Positions 17,680-25,402 of a DNA stretch of 64,000 nt are shown here, piece by piece. A program made the translations under genes and the position numbers. The notes beneath the pieces were generated by a model. That model made no database searches. It had not been told where the DNA came from and was given only the letters and a program-made list of their open reading frames with translations. Position 1 is the stretch's first letter. Each line of letters starts with the position of its first letter. Source of the stretch: Alkalihalobacillus sp. YIM B00296 (GTDB taxonomy: Bacteria > Bacillota > Bacilli > Bacillales > Fictibacillaceae); assembly GCF_020179385.1 (NCBI RefSeq), contig NZ_JAIBLJ010000009.1, positions 80,205-144,204 of the forward strand, given 5' to 3'.

Positions 17680-17810
17680 ATGCTCCTTTAGACTGGTTAA
17701 AACTCCGCTTACCCTCTATAATACTTCCCAATCCTCAAAAGTTTGAAACCGAATCTCTATCGGTGCCTGGCACCGATCTGGAAGCCTTCTCCCCCAACGG
17801 TTGTAAAACG

Positions 17811-17869
17811 GTGCCAGGTACACAATATGAACCGTTGATATATAAGGATTTTCATAGTGTACCTGGCAC
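17811..17869. repeat. Inverted GTGCC repeats
   Basis: GTGCCAGGTACAC (17811-17823) is the exact reverse complement of GTGTACCTGGCAC (17857-17869). A third related palindromic piece ggtgcctggcacc lies at 17762-17774, and another fragment near 14953. Such elements recur in Bacillaceae intergenic DNA. Confidence 0.7.
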
Positions 17870-17875
17870 TGAAAG

Positions 17876-17901
17876 AGGCACCGTCACGGATGACGGTGCC
17901 T
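17876..17901 (-). terminator. Terminator of the amylopullulanase gene
   Basis: AGGCACCGTC and GACGGTGCCT perfect 10-bp arms, 6-nt loop, 20 nt after the stop on the minus strand. It also uses the GTGCC motif of the neighbouring repeat. Confidence 0.6.
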
Positions 17902-17920
17902 GATGGTACTAATACAATAG

Positions 17921-20900
17921 TTAATTTTTCATGAGTTTGAATTTGAGATCTTTGGTATTTTTATTGATCGCGCCTGCATCGTTATTGAAGATCTTCGACT
18001 TGTTTTCTTCCGTAGGTTCGATGTGGATATCAAACACATTTTCGCCATCAGTTAGATCAACCTCTCGGCTCCAGGTCATATCGTGATTGATAATAACCCG
18101 TTCACCATTGATTGTAAGTACACCTTCTTTGATCGCATTTCCTCTCAAAACGACCTTGTCATCTGTTACAGATTGACCATTGGCGTGTGAGGTGATGACG
18201 ACAGGCTGATCGATCCAGCGGAGGATCGTATCCTTTACAACCATTTTATTATTCCCCTGGTTTTCAACGACCACCTTCATGTCTGTTCCAGGAGCACCAT
18301 AACCATAATAACTGATGTCATCATCAGTTGAGTCATATGGTGTGTGATCAGCCAGGCCTTCCTGATCCCAAGAATTCCCCTTCACATATTTATAAGTCAA
18401 TACTTCACCGACCTGCATATCCACTGTATATTCCCAATCAGGTGTTACAGCTCCATTGCGGCTCATTTCCCAAGCACTTGTATTCCAACCGTTCAAGCTG
18501 TTCGGCATCGTAATTTTTGTATCCAGCGGAGTATAATCGGGTGCTTTCACCTTGAACGTGACTTCGACCATGACGATGTCTGGCTTTACGGCAACAGAAT
18601 TGGAATCCACATAGTTTCCATGACGATCATAAACACGTACCACATACGTATATTCCTTGCCGTTTTTCACACTCAAATCTCGATAGCTCGTCACTTCTGG
18701 ATCCCAAATTTTATCGATCACTAATCCATCACGTACAATCGAAATCATATAAGGATCATCTGGGTTTTCTAAACTCCAATCCAAGTTGACCTGGCCAGAC
18801 TCCTGGACCGGTTCCTCTAAAAGAACTACATCTACCGGCACTGTTTCATCTTCCGCTTTTGTAATCGTAACTGTCTGTATATCAGAATACACCCAATTGC
18901 GGCCAAGGTCTGTCGCAAATGCATAACGGTATTGATAGTCCCCGCTTTCTAAGGGTAAAAATTCAGCAGAAAACGTATTTCCGCCATTCTTTTGACCTGA
19001 ATATCCAGCATCAACTCTTTCCCACTTATCAGAACCAGGAGAAAGTACTTGCAAGTCCGCCTCTAAACCTTCAACTAAACCCTCTGACGAATGATTTCCA
19101 ACTTTAATGGTCGCTTCCACTGTTTTCGACTCAGCCAAATCCACATCGGAAGATTCAAGTTCCGTCATACCTTCAATCGAGTACGATCCTTCTGTCAACG
19201 GAATGTGAGGAATGACTTCACCAGTAACGGTCTTTTCCGATTCATTCCCATATCGATCGACCGCGACAACTGTAAAGTAATATTTCCGGCCATTATCCAG
19301 GTCATCGACTTTCACAGTGGTGTCCTCTGTCGTTTCCACCTTTTTATAAAGTGACCCTTCAATATTCGTCACATAGACATTGTATTTTCCGGCACTTTTT
19401 CCACTCCAAGAAAGGGTTGCTTTTCCAATGCCTTCCTCAGCTTTCAAATCTTTGACCGGTGTAGGTGCTTTAACATTCGTATTTTTTGCGACGAACATCT
19501 GTCCGCTCATCGCTGGAATCGTCAATGTTACTTTTCCATCCTTCACTCTCACAGCATTCTTATCTGATAGCTGATCTTTAAAATCAACGCCATTAAGAGC
19601 GAAACCCTTCACAGCTAGTTCCATTGTTTTCTCTTCACTACCGCGGTTGATTGCCACAAGGCCATGCTTTTTATCCAAACTGCGACCGTAGACGAATACA
19701 TCACCATCCGCATGAAGATTCTTCAGATCACCATAGGCAAAAAGGTCCTGATGTTGCGTGCGTATCTTTCCAAGCTTCTGATAGTGCTTGATCAGCTTGT
19801 CATTCTCTTTCCCCCATGCGTATGTCCGCCTATCATCTGGATCCTTAGAACCTGTAAGGCCAGCTTCATCCCCATAATAAACCGTTGGAGCCCCCGGGTA
19901 CCCGAACTGGAAGATCGCTGCTAGCTTCAGTCGTTTTAAACCAAGCTCATGGTCATAATTTTGATCCAATTCCGCGCGTTCAGCATTTTCTGATCCATTT
20001 CCAAGTAAAAAGACCGCTCGTGCTGTATCATGTGATCCCATCAAGTTCATCAAGTTATAGAATGCTTCTTCCGGATAATCCTCCTGGATGGCGGTCAGTT
20101 GCTCAGCAGCTCCGCGCGCATTCCCGTTTCGCAAAAAATCGAGCATCGCCCCACGGAATCGGTAGTTCATTACGGAATCATAGAGATCGCCAAGAAAGTA
20201 TTTGGAGGCATCATCCCAGATTTCTCCGAGAATCAATGGATCATCATTCGTCTTAGTTTTGGTCTCTTTGATCTCTGTACGGAATTCTCGCCAAAATTGT
20301 GGATCCACTTCGTTCGCCACATCCAATCGCCAGCCGGACCCTCCGCGTTTCAACCATGATTTTGAAACGGAATCCACGTCGTACATGATATAATCCGCAA
20401 ATTCCTCATTGTTCAGCTCTGAATCATAAGGAACTGCCTCACCAGGAACCGAGGCGATTTCTGGTAAACTGTCAAATCCCCACCAAGCCTGGTAATCATA
20501 ACGCTCATTCGGTGTACCTTCCTCCACCTTATTATTCTCTATGTTGAACCAGTTGTGGAAACCATATTCGCTGAACACTTGTCCTTCTGCTAAAAAGTCT
20601 TTCTCAGCTTTGGCTATTGCATCATCCTTGGACATACCTTGTTCATTCATATAATCATAGATTCTCGCCCAATACTCGTAAGCTCCTACTGTTTCATATT
20701 TTCCATACCGGTCAAAATAAATCGAGTCATCTCCTACATGGTTGAACACCCCATCCAATATGAGATGCATATCCCGTTTCTTCAATTCTTGGGTAAACTT
20801 CTTGAACTCCTTCGGTGAACCGAACATCGGGTCGACCGATTTGAAGTCTGTTGCATCATATTTGTGGTTGGAAGCAGCATGGGCCACAGGGTTGAGATAA

Positions 20901-22267
20901 ATGGTGTTCACACCAAGTGACTGGATGTAATCAAGCTTTTCATAAATACCTTTTATATCTCCTCCAAAGAAATCATTACTCCAGATCCCATCCCCTTCGT
21001 AACCTGAGGTGTTTTCAAGCCTTGGATTATCAGGAAGTTCACTCCATTCCTGTTGTTCGATCGGCTCGACACCACGCGCATTTTCTTTTGCATCATCATT
21101 TTCCAGGTTACCATTATAAAAACGGTCAGGGAATATTTGATAAACAACCGCTTCTTTCATCCAATCAGGGGTTTTGTAATCCGGCTCGTATACTGTAAGC
21201 TGGAAGAAATCAAGCACGGAATCACCAGCACGCCCCGATTTTCCTTGTTTCGTGTCTTCTCCATATTCTTTGACTGCTTTACCATCTAAAGCGATGAATT
21301 TATAGCCATAGACGCCTTTTTCTTCAGGTGTGAACCTCGCTTCCCAAAACTCACGTTCTCCTTTTCCCTCGACGTCAGTCCAGCCGATCTTATCCATTTT
21401 GATCAACTTGGAATTGCCAGTGGTTTGATTCTTTAAAAGAAGGTTTGCTCCCGACAAATCGCCTTTTTCTGTCTGCAACCGCAGTTTCACTTCTTCACCG
21501 GATTTGATCGCACCAAATGGTTTACGGTAGACTTCATTCCACGTATCATGATATAGCTTGTCTGCTTTTATGGTGCTATCCGGTCCTGAACCTGCGTTGC
21601 TTGTTGTCACTTCCTTTGTTTCGTGATTATAGTAGAACGTCACCTCTTGATCTTTTATTGTGTTCAATTTCGCGTTTTCGGCAGGGTACTCTTCGCCCCA
21701 TTCATTTCCAAGCACAACCTTGAACTCAAACTCACCCTTTGGAACATTTGCTGTATATTCGTAAATGTTATCGTGATTTTGATCTTCTAAAATGGCCGTC
21801 GATGTCCCTGGCGACCAGGCCTCACCTGCTCCGATAGCAGGTTGTAAGGATCCAGCCAACCTTGGTAACCGGTCCTCGGTCATCATCGTCGTTATATGTG
21901 TCTCGTCATTATAGACGAAAAGAACTTCCTTTTCCTCATCTAAGTTGAGAACCATGTTTTGACCACCCGCTTCACCGTTTTCACCGTAATTTTCATCCCA
22001 GCTTCCATTGATCGCGATTTTGAATTCATAATCGCCAGGCGGTAATGTCTTTTTCAAATAATATTTTCCATTCTCTGCATCAGTCATCTTAAAATCATCC
22101 GACACGGGGTTCCAGTAAGTAGGGCCACCCTCTTCCCCAAAACTACCGACTACACGAACAGTCCGTTCTTCGGCATCAGCTTTTGTCGGTTGCACACCTG
22201 AAAACATCTGCACCATCAGGAGAAAAACCATGAACAACAAGAAAGTCTTCGAACCTCGTATTCCCAT
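17921..22267 (-). CDS. Secreted amylopullulanase (GH13) with repeat binding domains
   Basis: A 1448-residue extracellular enzyme that should cut alpha-1,4 and alpha-1,6 bonds of starch and pullulan. Order: signal peptide (about 1-33, ending near KADA), two X25-like modules (about 35-130 and 135-230), an N-terminal GH13 module (about 235-365), the catalytic barrel starting VVYQIFPDRFYNG, with nucleophile Asp in GWRLDVANEV, acid/base Glu in LILGEIW and third Asp in LMGSHDTAR, then fibronectin III-like domains, a CBM20-like module and a C-terminal Ig-like domain. ATG 22267 has AAAGGAG upstream; the frame is open to 22396. Two cre-like sites suggest carbon catabolite repression. Specificity is inferred from architecture. 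Confidence 0.88.
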   Translation of the reverse strand: MGIRGSKTFLLFMVFLLMVQMFSGVQPTKADAEERTVRVVGSFGEEGGPTYWNPVSDDFKMTDAENGKYYLKKTLPPGDYEFKIAINGSWDENYGENGEAGGQNMVLNLDEEKEVLFVYNDETHITTMMTEDRLPRLAGSLQPAIGAGEAWSPGTSTAILEDQNHDNIYEYTANVPKGEFEFKVVLGNEWGEEYPAENAKLNTIKDQEVTFYYNHETKEVTTSNAGSGPDSTIKADKLYHDTWNEVYRKPFGAIKSGEEVKLRLQTEKGDLSGANLLLKNQTTGNSKLIKMDKIGWTDVEGKGEREFWEARFTPEEKGVYGYKFIALDGKAVKEYGEDTKQGKSGRAGDSVLDFFQLTVYEPDYKTPDWMKEAVVYQIFPDRFYNGNLENDDAKENARGVEPIEQQEWSELPDNPRLENTSGYEGDGIWSNDFFGGDIKGIYEKLDYIQSLGVNTIYLNPVAHAASNHKYDATDFKSVDPMFGSPKEFKKFTQELKKRDMHLILDGVFNHVGDDSIYFDRYGKYETVGAYEYWARIYDYMNEQGMSKDDAIAKAEKDFLAEGQVFSEYGFHNWFNIENNKVEEGTPNERYDYQAWWGFDSLPEIASVPGEAVPYDSELNNEEFADYIMYDVDSVSKSWLKRGGSGWRLDVANEVDPQFWREFRTEIKETKTKTNDDPLILGEIWDDASKYFLGDLYDSVMNYRFRGAMLDFLRNGNARGAAEQLTAIQEDYPEEAFYNLMNLMGSHDTARAVFLLGNGSENAERAELDQNYDHELGLKRLKLAAIFQFGYPGAPTVYYGDEAGLTGSKDPDDRRTYAWGKENDKLIKHYQKLGKIRTQHQDLFAYGDLKNLHADGDVFVYGRSLDKKHGLVAINRGSEEKTMELAVKGFALNGVDFKDQLSDKNAVRVKDGKVTLTIPAMSGQMFVAKNTNVKAPTPVKDLKAEEGIGKATLSWSGKSAGKYNVYVTNIEGSLYKKVETTEDTTVKVDDLDNGRKYYFTVVAVDRYGNESEKTVTGEVIPHIPLTEGSYSIEGMTELESSDVDLAESKTVEATIKVGNHSSEGLVEGLEADLQVLSPGSDKWERVDAGYSGQKNGGNTFSAEFLPLESGDYQYRYAFATDLGRNWVYSDIQTVTITKAEDETVPVDVVLLEEPVQESGQVNLDWSLENPDDPYMISIVRDGLVIDKIWDPEVTSYRDLSVKNGKEYTYVVRVYDRHGNYVDSNSVAVKPDIVMVEVTFKVKAPDYTPLDTKITMPNSLNGWNTSAWEMSRNGAVTPDWEYTVDMQVGEVLTYKYVKGNSWDQEGLADHTPYDSTDDDISYYGYGAPGTDMKVVVENQGNNKMVVKDTILRWIDQPVVITSHANGQSVTDDKVVLRGNAIKEGVLTINGERVIINHDMTWSREVDLTDGENVFDIHIEPTEENKSKIFNNDAGAINKNTKDLKFKLMKN

Positions 22268-22313
22268 ACTAACACTCCTTTCAATCTTTGGACTAAAAAC
22301 GTCACACTTGTTG

Positions 22314-22327
22314 TGAAAACGTTTGCA
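22314..22327 (-). promoter_or_regulatory. cre-like operator 1 of the amylopullulanase gene
   Basis: TGAAAACGTTTGCA matches the CcpA site TGWNANCGNTNWCA with one mismatch, about 47 nt before the start codon. LacI-family maltose regulators bind the same kind of sequence. Confidence 0.6.
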
Positions 22328-22369
22328 CAAATATGTAAAAAGAATGGCTGCGATCATTGAGAAACCTCG

Positions 22370-22383
22370 TGCAACCGTTTTCA
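22370..22383 (-). promoter_or_regulatory. cre-like operator 2 and promoter
   Basis: TGCAACCGTTTTCA is a second site, 56 nt from the first. On the minus strand it directly follows a TATAAT-rich -10 region (about 22384-22394), so it lies at the transcription start. Confidence 0.6.
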
Positions 22384-22434
22384 TTATATTATACAAAATA
22401 TTCGAAATACTGGATATGGGACTTTTTGCATAAA

Positions 22435-22580
22435 AAAGAAACTTGGCGAAGTGGCACCTTATGAATTCCTCAAAAGCAATGCCTTTGTAGGATGCTTTGC
22501 TTTTGAGGTTACAAGCTCGTGCACTTATACCAAGTTTATAAACTTTTCTGCTATTTTAATCTCACGCTCAACGTATGAGG
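22435..22580. repeat. Dispersed repeat A, copy 1
   Basis: A diverged copy of the element starting gaaacttggc, with tgcacttata and taaacttttctgcta. It contains an extra hairpin (CCTCAAAAGCA / TGCTTTTGAGG). This element and the cre region fill the gene-free stretch 22268-22611. Confidence 0.55.
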
Positions 22581-22611
22581 GCCTCATAGGACAAGTCCGA
22601 CATGTCCTTAC

Positions 22612-22779
22612 TTAGCAACAAACCTCTTCATTATCATTGTCGCAGCATGAATCTGTGCTTCCACTGCAAGAGCCATTGTTCTCTTCTTCTGGCTGTATTT
22701 CCTTGATTTCGACTCCACAACAATCATTGTTTTTCTCTTGCCCTTTTCCTGATACCTTTTTGATCAATTGAATCATCAT
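22612..22779 (-). CDS. Small Cys-rich acidic protein (putative metal/arsenite binder)
   Basis: A 55-residue protein with seven Cys: one CC early (NDCCGVEI), one single Cys (GSCSGS), CC in TDSCCDN and CC at the very C-terminus. The remainder is acidic (PEEENNG, DNDNEEV). Paired Cys in a small soluble protein suggests thiolate binding of As(III) or another soft metal. ATG 22779 is chosen since AGGAG lies 6 nt upstream; ATG 22785 abuts it. An ArsR-type operator at 22793-22808 directly precedes the ribosome site, so arsenic control is likely. Not a known resistance protein as far as I can tell. Confidence 0.6.
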   Translation of the reverse strand: MMIQLIKKVSGKGQEKNNDCCGVEIKEIQPEEENNGSCSGSTDSCCDNDNEEVCC

Positions 22780-22792
22780 CTTCATCTCCTAA

Positions 22793-22808
22793 ATCAATTT
22801 TTTTTGAT
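22793..22808. promoter_or_regulatory. ArsR-type operator A
   Basis: ATCAA-N6-TTGAT, overlapping the TATAAT (RC at 22807-22812) of a possible promoter for the Cys-rich gene. Confidence 0.65.
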
Positions 22809-22823
22809 TATATATCCAAAAAA

Positions 22824-23015
22824 TTAGCAGGTGCACTGACATTCGTAATTTGTACGGCAATCGACAGGTGTTTTTGGAGTGATAAATCTCGTATACAATT
22901 CCTTAAACATGGACCAGACCGTATTTTTCTGATTAATTTCAACCCTTGGTAAAGCTTTGTTCATTTGTTCTATACGATACTTTACTTCTGTTTCGATCGA
23001 GTAGAAATTCAGCAT
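22824..23015 (-). CDS. Small protein with C-terminal Cys cluster, ArsR-controlled
   Basis: A 63-residue protein with a helical, mixed-charge body (YSIETEVKYRIEQMNKAL, VWSMFKELYTRFI) and a terminal cluster of four Cys, DCRTNYECQCTC. GGAGG sits 7 nt before the ATG at 23015. It is transcribed from a consensus promoter divergent from arsR with an operator at the start site. The Cys spacing suggests metalloid binding or thiol relay. I do not recognise the family. Confidence 0.6.
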   Translation of the reverse strand: MLNFYSIETEVKYRIEQMNKALPRVEINQKNTVWSMFKELYTRFITPKTPVDCRTNYECQCTC

Positions 23016-23031
23016 TTAAAGGCCTCCATAA

Positions 23032-23047
23032 ATCAAATTTTATTGAT
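23032..23047. promoter_or_regulatory. ArsR-type operator B
   Basis: ATCAA-N6-TTGAT positioned at the inferred transcription start of the 63-residue Cys protein gene. Confidence 0.7.
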
Positions 23048-23054
23048 TAATTGT

Positions 23055-23083
23055 AGTATATTCTTCCGATTTCAATTTTGCAA
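23055..23083 (-). promoter_or_regulatory. Promoter of the divergent small-protein operon
   Basis: On the minus strand TTGCAA (23083-23078), 17-nt spacer and TATACT (23060-23055). Confidence 0.7.
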
Positions 23084-23090
23084 CTATAAA

Positions 23091-23106
23091 ATCAATTTTT
23101 TTTGAT
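23091..23106. promoter_or_regulatory. ArsR-type operator C
   Basis: ATCAA-N6-TTGAT between the two divergent promoters, adjacent to both -35 boxes. Confidence 0.7.
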
Positions 23107-23113
23107 TTAATAA

Positions 23114-23142
23114 TTGCATTTCCAATTTTCCCATAATATACT
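23114..23142 (+). promoter_or_regulatory. Promoter of arsR (first circuit)
   Basis: TTGCAT, exactly 17 nt, TATACT; the +1 falls at operator D. Confidence 0.75.
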
Positions 23143-23149
23143 GAGATTA

Positions 23150-23165
23150 ATCAAACATTTTTGAT
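23150..23165. promoter_or_regulatory. ArsR-type operator D
   Basis: ATCAA-N6-TTGAT at the arsR transcription start, 1 nt before the ribosome site. Confidence 0.7.
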
Positions 23166-23179
23166 CGAGGTGATTGAAC

Positions 23180-23500
23180 GTGAAGGAAATTGAACTTGTT
23201 GATGAATCCCTTCCTCGTACTTTCGAAAGATATGAAACGAAATTCAAAGCGATCGCTGATAAAAAAAGACTCCAGTTGATGTATCTGCTCACTCAAATTG
23301 GTGAAATCTGTGTGTGTGACCTCGTTGATATGATGGGAATGCCACAGTCTAAGCTCTCCTACCATCTGAAGATCCTACTGGATGCCGGCCTCATCTCAAG
23401 AGAAACACGAGGGACTTGGAGTTATTACAAATTGAATCAAGACGAAGTGAATCACTTGTTATCAGCTGAGCTTTGCTGCTTATTCAGACCTTCTTGCTGA
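23180..23500 (+). CDS. arsR: ArsR family arsenic-responsive repressor (first circuit)
   Basis: A 106-residue winged-helix repressor. The As(III) site is the ICVCDL motif in the alpha-3 region, followed by the recognition helix MPQSKLSYHLKILLDAGLI; more Cys lie at the C-terminus (ELCCLFRPSC) and may contribute a third ligand. Arsenite binding would release the operators. GTG 23180 is preferred because GAGGTG lies 7 nt upstream; TTG 23174 is too near. It sits in the middle of five ATCAA-N6-TTGAT sites and faces the divergent small-protein genes. Confidence 0.9.
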   Translation: MKEIELVDESLPRTFERYETKFKAIADKKRLQLMYLLTQIGEICVCDLVDMMGMPQSKLSYHLKILLDAGLISRETRGTWSYYKLNQDEVNHLLSAELCCLFRPSC

Positions 23501-23526
23501 TAGAAGGTTTTCTTTTTACCAAGTTA

Positions 23527-23542
23527 ATCAATTTTTCTTAAT
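23527..23542. promoter_or_regulatory. Degenerate ArsR-type operator E
   Basis: ATCAA-N6-TTAAT, one mismatch, just before the permease gene. Confidence 0.4.
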
Positions 23543-23557
23543 TAATAAAACGTAGTG

Positions 23558-23992
23558 ATGTCAGGGTATAATGAGAAGAATCAGAAGTTCAATTTCAAGT
23601 TGGCGTTCAAGGAAACATGGGACCTCATGAAAAGTGTCTATCCCTATTTGCTACTTGGTGCAGCGATCGGAGCAATCATTCACGGAACAGTACCTACAGA
23701 ATGGATTTCAAGCGCATTCGGAAAAGACGCCTGGTGGCTCATCCCTTTAGCTGCCATCATCGGGGTTCCCCTTTATATTCGATTATCAAGCATGATTCCG
23801 ATTTCTCAAATATTGATTGCAAAAGGGATGGCTCTTGGGCCTGTGATGGCTATGATGATCAGTTCTGCAGGAGCAAGTCTTCCAGAGGTCATACTGCTGA
23901 AATCGATCTTTAAAAAGGAGCTCGTCATCACTTTCGTCCTCTCTGTCATCGTGATGTCGACAATCTCCGGCTTCGTGTTCTATCTGGTTTAA
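23558..23992 (+). CDS. Half-size permease of the UPF0718/ArsP family
   Basis: A 144-residue membrane protein of about four helices. It carries the family signature GAAIGAIIHGTVPTEWI, PLAAIIGVPLYIRLSSMIP and SSAGASLPEVILLKSIFKKE. Full-length ArsP-type permeases (organoarsenical exporters) have about 300 residues made of two such halves; short stand-alone versions also exist, so this may act as a dimer. No good ribosome site precedes ATG 23558 (GTG 23555 is the alternative), so the start is uncertain. Downstream of arsR and of operator E, suggesting arsenic control. Confidence 0.7.
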   Translation: MSGYNEKNQKFNFKLAFKETWDLMKSVYPYLLLGAAIGAIIHGTVPTEWISSAFGKDAWWLIPLAAIIGVPLYIRLSSMIPISQILIAKGMALGPVMAMMISSAGASLPEVILLKSIFKKELVITFVLSVIVMSTISGFVFYLV

Positions 23993-24021
23993 GTTTGAAA
24001 AAGGTACTCAAGTCGGTCATT

Positions 24022-24090
24022 TTGCAAAATCGGCTAAATGTCTTGCAAATTTAATGGTTCGTCTTGCAAAAAAGACCGCTCTCTCATTGA
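24022..24090. repeat. 21-nt periodic repeat, locus 1
   Basis: TTGCAAA recurs at 24022, 24043 and 24064, exactly 21 nt apart, with diverged fillers. Same unit type as at 40833-40899. Confidence 0.65.
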
Positions 24091-24102
24091 GATGCGGTCT
24101 TT
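24071..24102. terminator. Bidirectional terminator, permease / HesB
   Basis: AAAGACCGC and GCGGTCTTT perfect arms; a T-run follows on the minus strand (TTTTTTG). Confidence 0.8.
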
Positions 24103-24106
24103 ATTA

Positions 24107-24388
24107 CTAACAGCATTCATCCTGGCCAAGGAATACCAGGCCAGCTCCTTGAGGCGTTTGCTGAAAATCCACTGTTATACCCTCAGTCACTGAAGTAATC
24201 CGTTCTTCGATAGATACACGGATTCCATTCAATTCCTTTACCTTATCATTCTCTTGAGGCTCATCCAGAGCCATTCCCAATTTGGGACCGCCTCAGCCCA
24301 TGCCTGCAAAATAAATACGAATCCCATTTGCATCATGCTGATGGAGGATGCCCTCGATGGCTTGCTTTGCACGATCTGTAATTTGCAT
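24107..24388 (-). CDS. HesB-like (IscA-fold) selenoprotein with in-frame UGA
   Basis: A 93-residue frame is intact from ATG 24388 to TAG 24107 apart from one TGA at 24293-24295 (residue 32). The context is IYFAGMG-U-GGPKLGMALDEP; in HesB/IscA-like proteins this position is a metal or Fe-S ligand Cys, and a HesB-like family with selenocysteine here is known. The protein continues GIRVSIEERITSVTEGITVDF and ends QDECC. A hairpin (GGCTC/GAGCC, loop TGGAT) starts 20 nt after the TGA, fitting a bacterial SECIS. AAGGAAGAG precedes the ATG. It follows arsI by 75 nt on the same strand. Alternatives are a nonsense mutation or sequencing error; the preserved downstream frame argues against decay. Confidence 0.75.
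24258..24272 (-). promoter_or_regulatory. SECIS-like hairpin
   Basis: Perfect 5-bp stem GGCTC/GAGCC with loop TGGAT, the loop beginning 25 nt after the TGA and having G at its second position. Bacterial SECIS elements need a loop about 16-37 nt from UGA with a G in its first two positions. Folding is my own reading. Confidence 0.6.
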
Positions 24389-24463
24389 CAATCTCTTCCT
24401 TCCAATTAAAGCATTTCATACCTTAGTTTAGAGTATTCCTGTACCATACTCAACCGTTACTGT

Positions 24464-24931
24464 CTACTTTTTAGGTGACGTCATTTCAATTGTGATCGGT
24501 TGTGGTTGTGGTGGTGCACAGCATAAGGAAAGATCACGTGCGTCACCAGCCGATTCGAATTCGGAATCCTCTTTTGTATAAAAGATCTCCCAGGCATTGC
24601 CGTCTGGATCATATACCCAGACTTTATCCTGGACCGCATAACAGCAAGTCGTATTTATTTCGTCGATTAAAAGCAATCCTGATTCACGAAGGCGTTCGCC
24701 CATTTTCAACACATCATCGGTATTGTTCACCTGGAAGCCCAGGTGGTTCAATACGCCTTCCTTGTTGAAATCGCGGACATTCAATGAGAAATGCAATGCT
24801 GGTTCTTCAAGCTCGAACTTCGCGTAGTTGTCCTTCACTTTCGTCGGTTCTGCCCCGAAAAAGCTTTTGTAAAACTCAATAGATTTTTCTAAATCACTGC
24901 AGTTCACAGCGACATGCATCCGATTGATCAT
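24464..24931 (-). CDS. arsI: ArsI, C-As lyase (organoarsenical dioxygenase)
   Basis: A 155-residue vicinal oxygen chelate enzyme that cleaves the carbon-arsenic bond of trivalent methyl- or aromatic arsenicals. Iron ligands fit HVAVNCSDLEKSIEFY near the N-terminus, NHLGFQVNN in the middle and AWEIFYTKED. The substrate-binding Cys pair is in EINTTCCYAVQDKVWVYDPDG, and a further CC occurs in the tail (LSLCCAPPQPQP). CadI-type relatives exist, but the CC motif and neighbours favour ArsI. It follows arsC by 27 nt in the operon. Confidence 0.9.
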   Translation of the reverse strand: MINRMHVAVNCSDLEKSIEFYKSFFGAEPTKVKDNYAKFELEEPALHFSLNVRDFNKEGVLNHLGFQVNNTDDVLKMGERLRESGLLLIDEINTTCCYAVQDKVWVYDPDGNAWEIFYTKEDSEFESAGDARDLSLCCAPPQPQPITIEMTSPKK

Positions 24932-24958
24932 GACGATTCTCCTTCCAATAAAGAGTGA

Positions 24959-25378
24959 TTATTTTCCTTCTTTCGCAAACCTATGGATCCGTTCACTGAT
25001 TTCATCACGCACACGTTGGAAAAATGCCCACTTCTCTTCTTCTGTGCCCTCTGCTTTTGCAGGGTCGTCAAATCCCCAGTGGTCACGTTTTACATGTGGA
25101 GGCGTCATTGGGCATTTGTCATTTGCGTCTCCACATAGCGTAACGACAAAATCCGCTTTGTTCAACAATTCCGGATCGATGGTATCTGATGTTTGATCAG
25201 TGATATCGATGTCTACTTCTTTCATCGCTTTCACTGCATTCGGGTTCAAGCCATGTGCTTCTATCCCTGCTGAATAAACCTCATATTGATCCCCAAGATG
25301 TTTTTTTCCGAACCCTTCAGCCATCTGACTCCGGCATGAGTTCCCTGTACATAGAAAATAGATGATTGGTTTAGCCAT
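24959..25378 (-). CDS. arsC: Arsenate reductase, thioredoxin-coupled
   Basis: A 139-residue low-molecular-weight phosphatase-fold enzyme that reduces arsenate to arsenite. The P-loop is [15 protein letters not shown] near residue 10, and the redox pair lies in [15 protein letters not shown]; together these are the Cys10-Cys82-Cys89 relay of the S. aureus/B. subtilis type. AAGGAGTT precedes the ATG. Between arsB and arsI in the operon, so its product arsenite is handed to ArsB. Confidence 0.95.
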   Translation of the reverse strand: MAKPIIYFLCTGNSCRSQMAEGFGKKHLGDQYEVYSAGIEAHGLNPNAVKAMKEVDIDITDQTSDTIDPELLNKADFVVTLCGDANDKCPMTPPHVKRDHWGFDDPAKAEGTEEEKWAFFQRVRDEISERIHRFAKEGK

Positions 25379-25402
25379 TTTACTAACTCCTTTTAAAGGT
25401 TT

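Noticed and set aside
17921..22396. Long open frames on the plus strand opposite the amylopullulanase gene
   Set aside because: They have no ribosome sites and no recognisable domains; they are antisense shadows of one long, well-supported gene.
22268..22396. 43-residue extension of the amylopullulanase
   Set aside because: It would cover the promoter and both cre-like sites; a signal peptide and AAAGGAG fix the start at 22267.
24258..24295. TGA in the HesB-like gene as a simple nonsense mutation
   Set aside because: Not excluded, but the downstream frame is fully conserved in character, the TGA is exactly at the ligand Cys position, and a SECIS-like hairpin follows at the right distance.
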